22,694 nt of DNA from contig JADGJC010000416.1 of assembly GCA_027596075.1 (NCBI GenBank), positions 1-22,694 on the forward strand, given 5' to 3'. The notes under the pieces were generated by a model. That model was not told where the DNA came from. It made no database searches and was given only the letters and a program-made list of their open reading frames with translations. Below are positions 8,769 through 18,590 of this stretch, piece by piece (within the stretch, counting starts at the first letter, position 1; each line of letters starts with the position of its first letter). Made by a program: the position numbers and the translations under genes. The stretch is from Rhizophlyctis rosea (taxonomy: Eukaryota > Chytridiomycota > Chytridiomycetes > Rhizophlyctidales > Rhizophlyctidaceae).

Positions 8769-9911
8769 ATGCGCATCCTTCCGTGTCTCTCCCTCTTCCT
8801 CGCATCCGCCGCTACGGCCTCTGCTGCCGTCACATGGCCTTCATCCAACCAGACAACTGTTGCCTTTTCCACTGTTGGCAATCTTCAGCTGAAAACGGAT
8901 ATTTACTTGCCGAGCAACCTCAAGGCGGGTCAGACGGTTGGCGCCATCATTCAGTACCATGGAGGTGGACTCGTTTCCGGCGGAAGAAAAGACGTCTGGT
9001 TCCCAACATGGTTGAAAGGTGTGTTCACCTTGAAATTTCACGCTTTCCTTGTCTAATTTCAAATGCCTTCCTAAGACTTCGCAAACACCAACTCCCTTAT
9101 CCTGCTTTCCCCCGACTACCGTCTCCTTTACCCTGATGCGGGCGCCCAAATTTTCGTTGATGTCGCATCACTTTGGTCTTTCCTTCAAAACCCTTCTTTT
9201 TCAAAGAACTACCTTCCTTCCAATATCAAACTTGACGGTACCAAGATCGCTGTGGCAGGCTTCTCTGGTGGTGGCTATCCAGCCCGCGCCGCCGGATTCC
9301 TTGCTCCGAAACCAAAAGCCATTATGTCCGTGTACGGAATGGGCGGCGACTGGTTGCTTGACCATTGGTTGCAACCCAACCAACCCCACCCGACAATCAA
9401 CTTCATCTTCCCTGAGGACCCTGTGAAGATTGCGGCTCTGTTAGCCACGAAGCCTGCATCCATCGGAGACTCACCCGTCAGTGTCGTCCCGCCCGGCCAA
9501 TTCGTAGACGATTTGGGAAGGATGGGTCTCTTCACGGCTTGGGTTAACAACGGAACCATTCTCGACACCCTCACCACCAAAACAGGTCTCTCGGCAACCC
9601 TCCGCGCCCTCCCTTACGGATCCCGTTACGCTGCCATCCCCACACAATACAAGCCCCTCTTCCTTGAATACCTCTACACAAAGTCCTTCCCACCCACAGT
9701 CTTGGTCCACGGTACAGCCGACGATGTCGTTTTGCCCGCTGAGAGCGAGAAGACGTACAATCAGTTGAAGGCTTTGGGCGTCACAACTCAGTATTTGACG
9801 TTGGCGGGAGCAGGGCATGGGCTTGTAGATGCGACGGGGCAACCGTATCCGGGTAGCGACGCGATTCTGCTGCAAGGGGCGAACTTTTTGTTGCAACAGT
9901 TGAGGAAATAG
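8769..9911 (+). CDS. Secreted alpha/beta-hydrolase (esterase/lipase-like)
   Basis: Two exons, 8769-9018 and 9076-9911, give 361 residues. The intron is 57 nt (GTGTGT donor, CTAAT branch, CTAAG acceptor, phase 1). The start follows CACC and opens a signal peptide with likely cleavage after ATASA at about 19. Family marks in order: oxyanion-hole HGGG at 64-67, PDYRL at 96-100, nucleophile elbow GFSGG with Ser147, then HGTADDV with likely acid Asp299, and GAGHG with catalytic His331. This is the full Ser-Asp-His triad of the HGGG (hormone-sensitive-lipase/BD-FAE-like) branch of alpha/beta-hydrolases. A segment between the nucleophile and the acid (about 170-280) would form the lid and substrate pocket. 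The natural ester substrate cannot be read from sequence. The gene appears intact, with a good TATA box. Confidence 0.9.
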
Positions 9912-10825
9912 TTAGAAAGAGCTTACGTTTAGAGCCGTGGTAGACGATCGCCTTTCATATTTGCGTACCAATGTTTGTATGATGGTAGGTATGATGTGCA
10001 CCAGAAAAATCCAATATACAAGGGTTGTCCAAACTTTCGAAAGAGTTTCAGTCCATCTTTACTTACACCTGAAAAAGTGCATGATCACTGATCAGTCCAT
10101 GAAAACTGAACCCATTCTTGAGGCTCAAAAGTTTTCCCGACTTGCGGGTTCGCAACTTGCTGTTGACGTCAGGTCTCCGTGGTTCGGAGATTTGTGGCAC
10201 CATTTGCCAAATATTTGGACAGTAAAGTTCAGAGGTTTCTTGTAGGTTTCTTCGTCGATTTCTGCGGATTTTGTATCTTGCTTCACCAGGTGTGACCTGG
10301 GCGTCAAAAAAACTTCCAAAAGAAGTTACAAAATGGCCTAACTATCCTCCACTTTGACCAGGTCTGGTCCGACGGAAAGGTGGAGCCGCATTGGAGAGGG
10401 TGCTCGGACAAAATGCAAAATGTTCTTACACTTCCAAAAATATTTTGTTGCGTTTGAGCGATTTTGGTGTGCTGTTGCAGGACTGTCGAAGTTGTCGTAA
10501 AGCCCGCCGCCAGCATGATACATCAAACGCTCGGCTCTTTAATGAGTCCAAAGAGTCGCAGGCTTTCGCCCTCGGCACTACGACATAGAAAGGTGATAGC
10601 GATCCTACCAGGACGAGGCGACGAAGACCCATCGTACGTTACCATGACCCTGCAATATGAGCAAATATGGGACTAATGGAGTGATGGAATGTAAAGGGAC
10701 CCCGATGCGAAACTACCGGCATATGGGGTAACAGCAAAAAATCAATGGAGAGAACAGTGAGTTCGCACACTTTCTGGCCATGAAAACAATGAGGTTGGAA
10801 CTCATGGAGAGGGAAATTCATTGGA
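9912..10825. other. Intergenic between hydrolase and GPI mannosyltransferase genes
   Basis: No gene recognised. A perfect small inverted repeat, CCAGGT-GTG-ACCTGG, lies at 10286-10300; it is too short to interpret as a terminator or factor site with confidence. Short frames on both strands lack domain or splice support. Confidence 0.45.
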
Positions 10826-13023
10826 ATGCTATATAGCACCGACAGTCCCTCATGGCGATATATTGTTGCTGCCCTCGTTGTGTTGCGTGTAGGCTGCGCC
10901 GTTCTTCCCGCCTACATCCACCCAGATGAGCACTTGCAGTCGACCGAGATCATGGCGGGTCAGAGTTCCTTACCATCGTAGATGGTTAAAATTATGGTTT
11001 GTGGGTACAACCTTCCTCAAATGGTATCAACTTTTGTCTCGTTATAGGNNNNNNNNNNNNNNNNNNNNNNNNNNNNNNNNNNNNNNNNNNNNNNNNNNNN
11101 NNNNNNNNNNNNNNNNNNNNNNNNNNNNNNNNNNNNNNNNNNNNNNNNNNNNNNNNNNNNNNNNNNNNNNNNNNNNNNNNNNNNNNNNNNNNNNNNNNNN
11201 NNNNNNNNNNNNNNNNNNNNNNNNNNNNNNNNNNNNNNNNNNNNNNNNNNNNNNNNNNNNNNNNNNNNNNNNNNNNNNNNNNNNNNNNNNNNNNNNNNNN
11301 NNNNNNNNNNNNNNNNNNNNNNNNNNNNNNNNNNNNNNNNNNNNNNNNNNNNNNNNNNNNNNNNNNNNNNNNNNNNNNNNNNNNNNNNNNNNNNNNNNNN
11401 NNNNNNNNNNNNNNNNNNNNNNNNNNNNNNNNNNNNNNNNNNNNNNNNNNNNNNNNNNNNNNNNNNNNNNNNNNNNNNNNNNNNNNNNNNNNNNNNNNNN
11501 NNNNNNNNNNNNNNNNNNNNNNNNNNNNNNNNNNNNNNNNNNNNNNNNNNNNNNNNNNNNNNNNNNNNNNNNNNNNNNNNNNNNNNNNNNNNNNNNNNNN
11601 NNNNNNNNNNNNNNNNNNNNNNNNNNNNNNNNNNNNNNNNNNNNNNNNNNNNNNNNNNNNNNNNNNNNNNNNNNNNNNNNNNNNNNNNNNNNNNNNNNNN
11701 NNNNNNNNNNNNNNNNNNNNNNNNNNNNNNNNNNNNNNNNNNNNNNNNNNNNNNNNNNNNNNNNNNNNNNNNNNNNNNNNNNNNNNNNNNNNNNNNNNNN
11801 NNNNNNNNNNNNNNNNNNNNNNNNNNNNNNNNNNNNNNNNNNNNNNNNNNNNNNNNNNNNNNNNNNNNNNNNNNNNNNNNNNNNNNNNNNNNNNNNNNNN
11901 NNNNNNNNNNNNNNNNNNNNNNNNNNNNNNNNNNNNNNNNNNNCGTCAATGGCGGAGGTGTTTAAGTCAATTTGAGTGTACTCCGCCCCCTGCTGCAGGG
12001 CCATTTGATATCTACTCTTCTGAACAACTTGCGATATAACGCTGTTCGCGAGAATCTGAAAATTCATGGTATCCATCCTCGATGGCTGCACTTGGTGGTC
12101 AACATGCCGTTGTTGTTTGGACCATTAGTTGTTGTTCTCATGGCGACTGCTTGGAGGGCAGGACTCGGTAGAAGTAGTCTGGAAAGAGGTGCGTTCGCAA
12201 TCAGCATCTCAGCTTGCGTCGTTGGGTGTTTGAGTTCACATCCCTTATCCACTGGCAAATTACCCAACAGCATGTCTTGGAACTTTGATTCTGTCGCTTA
12301 TCGCCTTGTCATCTGTGCCACATCAAGAACCTCGTTTCATCGCACCTCTCCTGGTACCACTTGTCCTCTTCACGGCACCGTATGTGGCTTCCTTGTCCGG
12401 CCTATGGCGGCGTAGGTTCTGGGTAAGGTGGAAGAGGTTTGGATGTTTTTATGTTTGCTCCGTTTCTCAACGTGCATTTCTTTTCGCCCAGACTACATGG
12501 ATCATCTTCAATTTCATCACCACATCAATCTTTGGATTTGTCCACCAAAGTGGGGTGATACCCAGTCTTCTGCACATCAGAAAGGTGGAGATAGCGCCCG
12601 AAGAGCACTGCACACTTGGTGGCGACCTGCTCGCGATGCATTGCAATTCCCCGATCAATGCCGCTGACAGTGTACCAAGCATGGAAATGTCAGAGTTGCA
12701 ATGTGATAACTTCGTGACGCGGATAGTGTATTGGAAGTTGTTCACTCCTCCCAAACACCTGCTCGCGCTGAAGGATAACAAGAGTGAGTTGTTTGCTGTG
12801 CATGGGCGTTACCTGCATCTGAGACTAAAGCCACTGTCCAGCTCCGTCTGGACATGTCGTCGAATTCCACCACTTGGCCGGTGCGCCTGTTGAACGAGTG
12901 ATAGAACTCACGGCGGACATGTCATTTCCTCCCGCATGCAATGGAGGGCAGCAATGTCGATCATTCGCGTCGAGGGATGAATCACGATGTGAAAGGTGGG
13001 CAAATCACAGTTTCATGCTTTGA
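10826..13023 (+). CDS. smp3: GPI mannosyltransferase 4 (Smp3/PIG-Z), interrupted by assembly gap
   Basis: Smp3 adds the fourth mannose to the GPI precursor in the ER membrane, using dolichol-phosphate-mannose (GT22 family). Exon 1 (10826-10958) encodes a first membrane helix and the family motif YIHPDEHLQSTEIMA, holding the acidic DE pair. An intron (10959-11047, TATAG acceptor) then runs almost into the N gap, which hides roughly the central half. Exons after the gap, with compatible phases: 11999-12188 (LLNNLRYN, HGIHPRWLHLVVNMPLLFGPL), 12271-12422 (HQEPRFIAPLLVPL, the GT22 signature), 12492-12783 (WIIFNF, FGFVHQSGVIP, VYWKLFTPP) and 12842-13023. Introns 12423-12491 (GTAAGG) and 12784-12841 (GTGAGT, GACTAA branch) are convincing. 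The 12189-12270 intron (GTGCGT) is likely but has a rival donor at 12199. The acceptor at 11998 is a guess. Start context and last exon are inferred. Confidence 0.88.
11049..11943. other. Assembly gap (895 N)
   Basis: A run of N inside the GPI mannosyltransferase gene. Its true length is unknown. Open frames that appear to cross it are artefacts of reading N as sense codons. Confidence 0.99.
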
Positions 13024-13519
13024 AGTAGGAATAAGACATAACAACTTTTTGGACTGACCCAAGCTCGCTTCACCTTCTTCCCAATTTACACAGACTATTA
13101 ATCGTAACGTCGACATATATGCTACCAACGCTATCACCCTTACTCGCATCGCGAAATTTGACGATGAATTCACGCTACGAGTGGTGGCCTCACTTCAATT
13201 TTGATGATCTGGGGCTTACGGTGGGATTGTTGGCTAAAGGCGACATGACGGGTTTGCAAGTTGGAGTATATGAAGTTATGGTGAACGGTGCAAGGAGGGG
13301 CGATATCTTTGATTAGGCCATCAAAGTGTCCAGTATCATGTGATGCGTCCTCCAACCAGGAAGAGTATGATGCGAGATATCAATGTTCTTGTAAATAGTT
13401 GTAACGATTTTCTATATAGATGATGTACACAGCAAAACATATATTTCACTAAAAAGTCAGAGCTGGAAACAAAGGAAGTCGTTCCCCACTCTCTAGCGTC
13501 CCATATGTAACAATTTGCT
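13024..13519. other. Intergenic downstream of the GPI mannosyltransferase gene
   Basis: 3' flank of the GPI mannosyltransferase gene. No coding sequence was recognised; the 65-codon frame at 13119-13316 has no recognisable features. Confidence 0.4.
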
Positions 13520-13970
13520 GCAGTTTGACATGTTGCTACCAACAATGATCACAAGACTTGGAATGATTGGCTAATGGTCGGAAATCCCGGCGATCCGTCA
13601 TCCAAGAACGGAAAGTTGTTAGCAACAAGTCACTTGCGCGATTGCTGATGGCCAGTGGCGGCACCCTCGGCAATCCTTACAAAAACGGAAGGTTGTCAGC
13701 AACAGATTGACGTGAATCTTGCGTGATAGCCATTTGGCCAATAGCGGCAATCCCGGCAATCTTTATTCAAAAACGGCAGGTTGCTAGCAACAGATTGACA
13801 TAAAATCTTGGGTGATTGCTCATTGCCCGATGGCGGCATTCCCGGCAATCTATAACCAAGAACGGAAGGTTGTTAGCAACAGATTGACATAACACGTCAA
13901 GTGATTGCCGATTGGTGGGAATTTCAGAGACTTCACCCCAAAACGGCAAGTTGTTAGCGATACGCATGAT
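13520..13970. repeat. Degenerate tandem repeat, about 77-89 bp period, palindromic core
   Basis: Six recognisable copies. Cores related to AACGGAAGGTTGTTAGCAAC recur, with their CGG starts at 13609, 13686, 13774, 13863 and 13944, plus a weaker GTTGCTACCAAC at 13532. The copy at 13774 has the perfect palindrome GTTGCTAGCAAC; others carry one mismatch. Three copies continue into CAGATTGAC. Between cores, a second block reads like ATGGCGGCAATCCCGGCAATCT. No frame stays open through the array. Nothing indicates a mobile element's ends or a coding role. Confidence 0.85.
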
Positions 13971-14235
13971 GCTCTACATGATTGGACTTGTGGTCCTCAT
14001 GCAAAAGCCGGCATGCCGCACTCCGGAATCACTATCCAAAAAGCACCACACTCCGACTCCCCATAACATGCCCAAAGTGACATGTGGATAACGTCAGAGA
14101 ATGCAAAATCGCTGAATCAAGTCTCGGCGAAAGTGTCCTCACATGCATCCATGCAAGCTATAATAGTCTATTTACAATGCCTCTATACCAATCGCTATTT
14201 ACATCCTCACACCTCCAAAAAGGTATCTGCATATA

Positions 14236-16919
14236 TTACCACCCCCCCTGATTCACGATCCCACCCACTCCGACTGGTGGTGTCGGCGCTCCCCCTACCA
14301 CACCACCAACACCACCAGCACCACCACCAGCATCCGCACCACCAATAACCCCTTCCCAAAACGGCGTGAATATGTCACTCAAAATAGAGTACTGATCCAC
14401 ATTATTCGTCCCAGCAATCCACGGCATAACCCCCGGATGCGCTGCCGGGAACGACGTCGGCGCCTGTGACACCCCTCCACCAGGCTGCTGCTGAACCGGA
14501 CTACTCGTCACCCCAATCCCCGGAACATGCGGTCCAAACCCACCCGCCATCCCCGAATCCCTCCCATTCGTCCCCCCGGCCGTAATCATCCTCCACGCCA
14601 TCAAGCTCGCGGCCGTATTCGGATTCATCCCACCCCCAGGTGCAGGTGTCGGCGCCCTCACCTCTCCATTCCGCCAATCAATCCTCTTCGCAGCCAACAA
14701 CTCATCGTTGAGCTGGAAACATCCTCTCGCCATAACGCTTGCGTGCCCGAGTTTTTGCATCATATACATCGCGCGGCGGATGTGGTGGATTGCGGAGTAG
14801 TTTCTGCGGACGAGGACCTCGTTTATGAAAAGGCTGGTGGAGGTCATGAGGCCGTAGGGTATCATGTGGTAGGAGAAGTAGGGTTCTTCGGAGTTGGTGG
14901 GCGGGTCGGGAAGGGCGTCCACGCTTTCTAAGATGTCGTGGGCAGAGTCGAAGCATGTGGCATCAAATCTGAATGGATTTTTAGTTTCCAGCCAGCATGC
15001 TGCGACCCACGACACCAACTCACCGTCCATGGACAACCCGATGCAACAAAATCGTTGCTGTATGATACGCAATATGTAAGAAATTACCAAACACCGTGAT
15101 TGGTTTCCGCGACAACTGATAATCGTCTGGCAATGAACTTCGGAACTTCAGTAGTCGAGCGTGGGCGTTTGCATACAGAGTTTCGCGATCATCCGGATCG
15201 GCAGAATTTGTCAAAATGCAAATATCGCCAAACACTCGCGCAACTCCGACATGAAGCATCAGATTCTTCGCATGTAAATCAATCAGTTCGGGCGCCGGTG
15301 TGTCCCAATCCCCATCTGCGATCCCGAGTGGCCGGCCGGTCATTACGCAGTTTTTTCTGTCCAAAAAATCTGCGGAGGTGTCACTTCACAATGAAACATG
15401 TTGTATAAATGTCATTCAACTTACAGCAACAGAACCACGTCCGCCGCATCTCCGACTTCGCTTCCGGGGTCGCGGGTATTTTGAACCGATACCGGTCAAG
15501 ATTCCTATGCAGACCCAATTCCTGCGCCATCCGGATGGCGATTCCGACATAGGTCCAAGAATTAACCCCGTCTTCATTCACCCTGCGCCTTCTCCAATGA
15601 GCAACTTCCTTCAATTTTCTCAAAACTGAATGTAGTACTTACGAACACAACGACATTACAATCATCGCCTGGACCGTCTGCAACGAGGGAGAATCCAGCT
15701 GCCACGGAATGAACCCACGCGCACAGTCCAACAAGGCTTTGCGGAATTCCATCATGTGCTGGATGCCCCAAGATGAGAGTGATTGTGTGATGTCCGCCAT
15801 GAGGGCTATTATGGCTGCAACCAAGAAAGTGAATGACGCCGTATGTGACGTTCGGTTTCGTAGTTGCGGGAAGTACGATGCCGCGTCGATCATAGGGAAG
15901 AATGGGTGGACGTGGTGGAAGAAGGCTTGCGATAAGTGCTCGATCAAGGGCTGAGGACAGGGTATGGTTTCGATCCCGCGAAAGGGGACATCTTTACCGG
16001 GCACGGTCATGATCCGTCCGCGGAAAGCAGGACTGTCATCAAGTAAGTCAGCATTACTGGATGTACCTGATAGGTGAGCATGTTAAGAATCTACTACGCA
16101 GAAGCTAGTTATCCATTCGCTGAAGAAAAATCAATCTTACTTGTTTTGCCATAAAAGCTAACATTTCGGTTGCGAACAATAAGAAAGCCCTCTTGAGATT
16201 CATCTGCTTTTCCTTTATCTGGTGGAGCAGACTCCACTGGTGATGTAGACTGTTTGGTTGGGGACACACGATCAGAGTCAGGTCGACGGTTGTCGTCGAT
16301 AGACCTCCGACGCGTCTCTCTCAGTACTGGAGCCCTAGTGGCTAGCAAGCCTTCAATTTGACGGATCCCTTTCATCTGCGCTTCCTCCACAACTTGCAGT
16401 GCTTTCGCCGTTCCCTCCGGTAGTAATGCATTGAGTAACATCTCCATTGTCCTTAGCCTGGTTAACGGGTAGATGACGCTTATTAGTCGCCGCACTGATT
16501 TGCATTAGACACAATATTTTACCTTTTCTCCATCGCCTGGACTTGCTGAGTTTGCGGCAAAGGGCCTCTCTTCTTTTCAACGGGAACGTAAGTGCACGGT
16601 ATTTCCAACGTAATGCAGCTATCACAAGGTGTTTTGCCCGAACACTTTGTTCGCCGCTTGCGGCATTGATCGCAAGCTACAGTGTAATGCATTCGGTATC
16701 TGGAATCATATTTGACAATATCTGACTTCCCATACCTCGAGACGCTCTGGTGCGTTTTGGAGTCGAGTTCCTACTGGCCTCCCCAGAACCAGCCATACTT
16801 TGGAACTCGCTCTTGCTCTCACTGTCATCTCTCCGTTCTCGTTTCCTTGGTGGCTCTCCGTATCGTGATTCATCCTCGTCGTGGGAAGATCCAGAGTCGT
16901 AGTCGTCTTCCTCTTCCAT
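14236..16919 (-). CDS. Zn(II)2Cys6 fungal transcription factor with middle-homology domain
   Basis: Seven exons in transcript order: 16919-16736, 16676-16523, 16457-16141, 16066-15643, 15582-15425, 15369-15024, 14968-14236. All six introns (55-74 nt) have GT-AG ends and compatible phases, giving 771 residues. The N-terminus is acidic and then Arg-rich (possible nuclear signal, about 24-31). The binuclear zinc cluster is split by intron 1 immediately before its first Cys: Cys63, 66, 73, 79, 82, 89 with spacing C-x2-C-x6-C-x5-C-x2-C-x6-C. A KKRGP linker and a short coiled coil (AMEKRLRTMEMLLNALL) for dimerisation follow. Exons 4-6 form the fungal-specific regulatory domain (about 250-540), with HPFFPMIDAASYFPQL, WTYVGIAIRMAQELGLHRN and LDRKNCVMTGRPLGIADGD. 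The Gly/Pro-rich C-terminus may activate transcription. The regulated pathway cannot be read from sequence or neighbours. Confidence 0.92.
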
Positions 16920-17257
16920 GGCGGTTAGTGTTTCTCACGAGACGCGCGCCACCGTGGTGCCGGTGGGAAGACGGTACGGGTAACTGAGATGGCTAGAGGA
17001 GCACGATGAATCGCAAAGTATATTTCGGCGGTGCCCGTGCCTGAGGAGATTGCCCCAACGTGTGAAAGGACGTCGCACTGCAGGGACGGAATGGAAGGAG
17101 ATGATGCTATAAAAAGGCCGTGAAGGGAAACTTTAGAACACAAGGGGGGAGAGGAACACCACCAGCGCTTCTGTGACTAATGATGAGTCACGCGAGGTGG
17201 GATCTCGCTTAGGTAATCTGACTGGTAGCTCCCGCTCGCATCCCCACCAAAAATGCA
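16920..17257. other. Upstream region of the transcription factor gene
   Basis: A gene-free stretch holding the likely promoter and 5' leader of the minus-strand regulator. A TATAAAAAG sequence lies on the plus strand at about 17107-17115, that is, in the wrong orientation for this gene. No other signal stands out. Confidence 0.35.
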
Positions 17258-17551
17258 TTACAGAGCTTTCTCCATTTGATACTGAGAAGCTATATAGGGT
17301 TGCAATACTCCTTCCGCATCCAGAAGGCTCTGGTGGACTTGATGGGGCAATGAGTCATATGGAATGACTTCGTACTCTTGATCGCGTACGAAGTGGGGCA
17401 GATTGTAGCCTTTGCAATATCGAAACATGACGCAGAAAGTAGATTGGAGATGACGCTGAGCGACCTTGATCGCGGGAACAACAGGAATATGCAAGTGTCC
17501 ATTGAGAAGGGTTTGAGGAACGTGACTTACACGGAACATGAGCAATGTCAT
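17258..17551 (-). CDS. Possible 3' exon of an unrecognised gene
   Basis: An open minus-strand frame ends at 17258 with a protein-like stretch: AQRHLQSTFCVMFRYCKGY, then LPHFVRDQEYEVIPYDSLP, and ends in SQYQMEKAL. A GTAAGT donor at 17530 and an ATCAAG acceptor at 17465 would form a 66-nt, phase-0 intron inside it, joining MTLLMFR to VAQRHLQ. The composition is balanced, unlike the repeats to its right. I see no signature of a known family, and no convincing upstream exon or promoter before the satellite begins. It may be a small gene, a relic, or chance. Confidence 0.22.
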   Translation of the reverse strand: MTLLMFRVSHVPQTLLNGHLHIPVVPAIKVAQRHLQSTFCVMFRYCKGYNLPHFVRDQEYEVIPYDSLPHQVHQSLLDAEGVLQPYIASQYQMEKAL

Positions 17552-17719
17552 GGTGGAGATGCTCGATAAATGATCCCCTTTGAATTATGATAAGGAAGCC
17601 GACGCTGGATTGATGATTACCAACATGTCGGACTTGTCGGGTCATTCTAGCCGGAAGTTTGGGGGGCGATGATGTATCATGCAAAAAGACGTTGCAGGAT
17701 GTGTAGGCAATAGGCTGCT

Positions 17720-18262
17720 AGCCAGATTGACGGGAGTTACAGGATTGACAAGACTTGCGGGATTGACAAGGCGGGAGGTACTGCACAAGATTTACAACAG
17801 TAAGTTAGTGGATTGACACGAAGCACGGGATCAACGAGAGTAACAAGGTCGATGGATGTGTGATATCTACGGAATCTACAAGATTCACAAGGTCGGCGAG
17901 ATCAGCAAGATTGACAAAGGTCGTGAAATTGACCAGAATGGCGAGATTGGCAAACGTCGTGAAATTAGCAGGATTAGCATGATTGATGAGATCAGACGGT
18001 AGTAGCAAGATTGACACACGTCATGAGCTTGCCGAGATTACCAAGATCGACGAGAGTAACGAAATCAACAACAGTAGCAGATTGACACGATCAACAACTT
18101 GACCGGATAAACAAGATAGACAACAGTGGCAAGATTGACCGATTGACAGCATCAATGGGATTCAAGAACATAGCAATTCCCCCAGATTGACATGATATTG
18201 ACGAGATTTGCAGGATTGATGCGAGTAGCAAGATCACCAAACCTTTCGAGATTGACGAGGTC
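17720..18262. repeat. Degenerate satellite with 9-bp periodicity (GATTGACAA-like unit)
   Basis: For about 540 bases the sequence is built of 9-bp steps related to GATTGACAA, AAGATTGAC and GAGATCAGC. The phasing is clearest at 17880-17995, where consecutive 9-mers read AAGATTCAC, AAGGTCGGC, GAGATCAGC, AAGATTGAC and so on. A longer 36-bp step is visible from repeats of GGTCGTGAAATT or ACGTCGTGAAATT near 17918 and 17954. The minus strand therefore shows leucine-rich-looking frames (NLADLADLVNLVD), which are by-products of the period. Confidence 0.8.
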
Positions 18263-18590
18263 AGTTGGGTCCATCAATGCCCCCGCATCCACTTCCGCAG
18301 CAAGTCCGGAGTATAAGTAGAAGTCCATTCCCACATTTCCTGTTCGCTCCACTGGTTGCTATAACTCATAATACCTGTGAACCGAAGTTCCCGTGCAACC
18401 TTCGCAAAACGGCAGATTTCTCATGATAGGGTATGAAACTTCAGCATGAGCATTTACAAACATATGGTCATCTTCTATCCTACGATTTCTACATACAACA
18501 TCTATTGTGGCCATCCTTTCAACCCGTTACCCAGCCCAATCTAGCATTGCATAGAATCACTAGTCCTGCTATGGAAGATCCAGCTCCCGT
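18263..18590. other. Intergenic downstream of the phytochelatin-synthase-like gene
   Basis: 3' flank of the minus-strand gene ending at 18591. No coding sequence was recognised. AAAACGGCAGATTTCT at about 18408-18423 is reminiscent of the AAAACGGCAG core of the array at 13.5-14 kb, but is a single short match. Confidence 0.35.

Noticed and set aside
10286..10300. Perfect CCAGGT-GTG-ACCTGG hairpin as a regulatory element
   Set aside because: Six-base arms are expected by chance in a window this size and no gene feature is adjacent.
10926..12091. Four open frames of more than 300 codons on both strands
   Set aside because: They are created by reading the N gap as sense codons; only the flanking real sequence was used.
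13520..13970. CRISPR-like array
   Set aside because: Eukaryotic context, diverged repeats and spacers that are themselves repeated; the units are tandem repeats, not repeat-spacer structures.
17805..18352. Leucine-rich-repeat-like proteins on the minus strand
   Set aside because: The pattern NLADLADLVNLVD follows from the 9-bp satellite period; no start context, splice sites or family cap residues support a gene.
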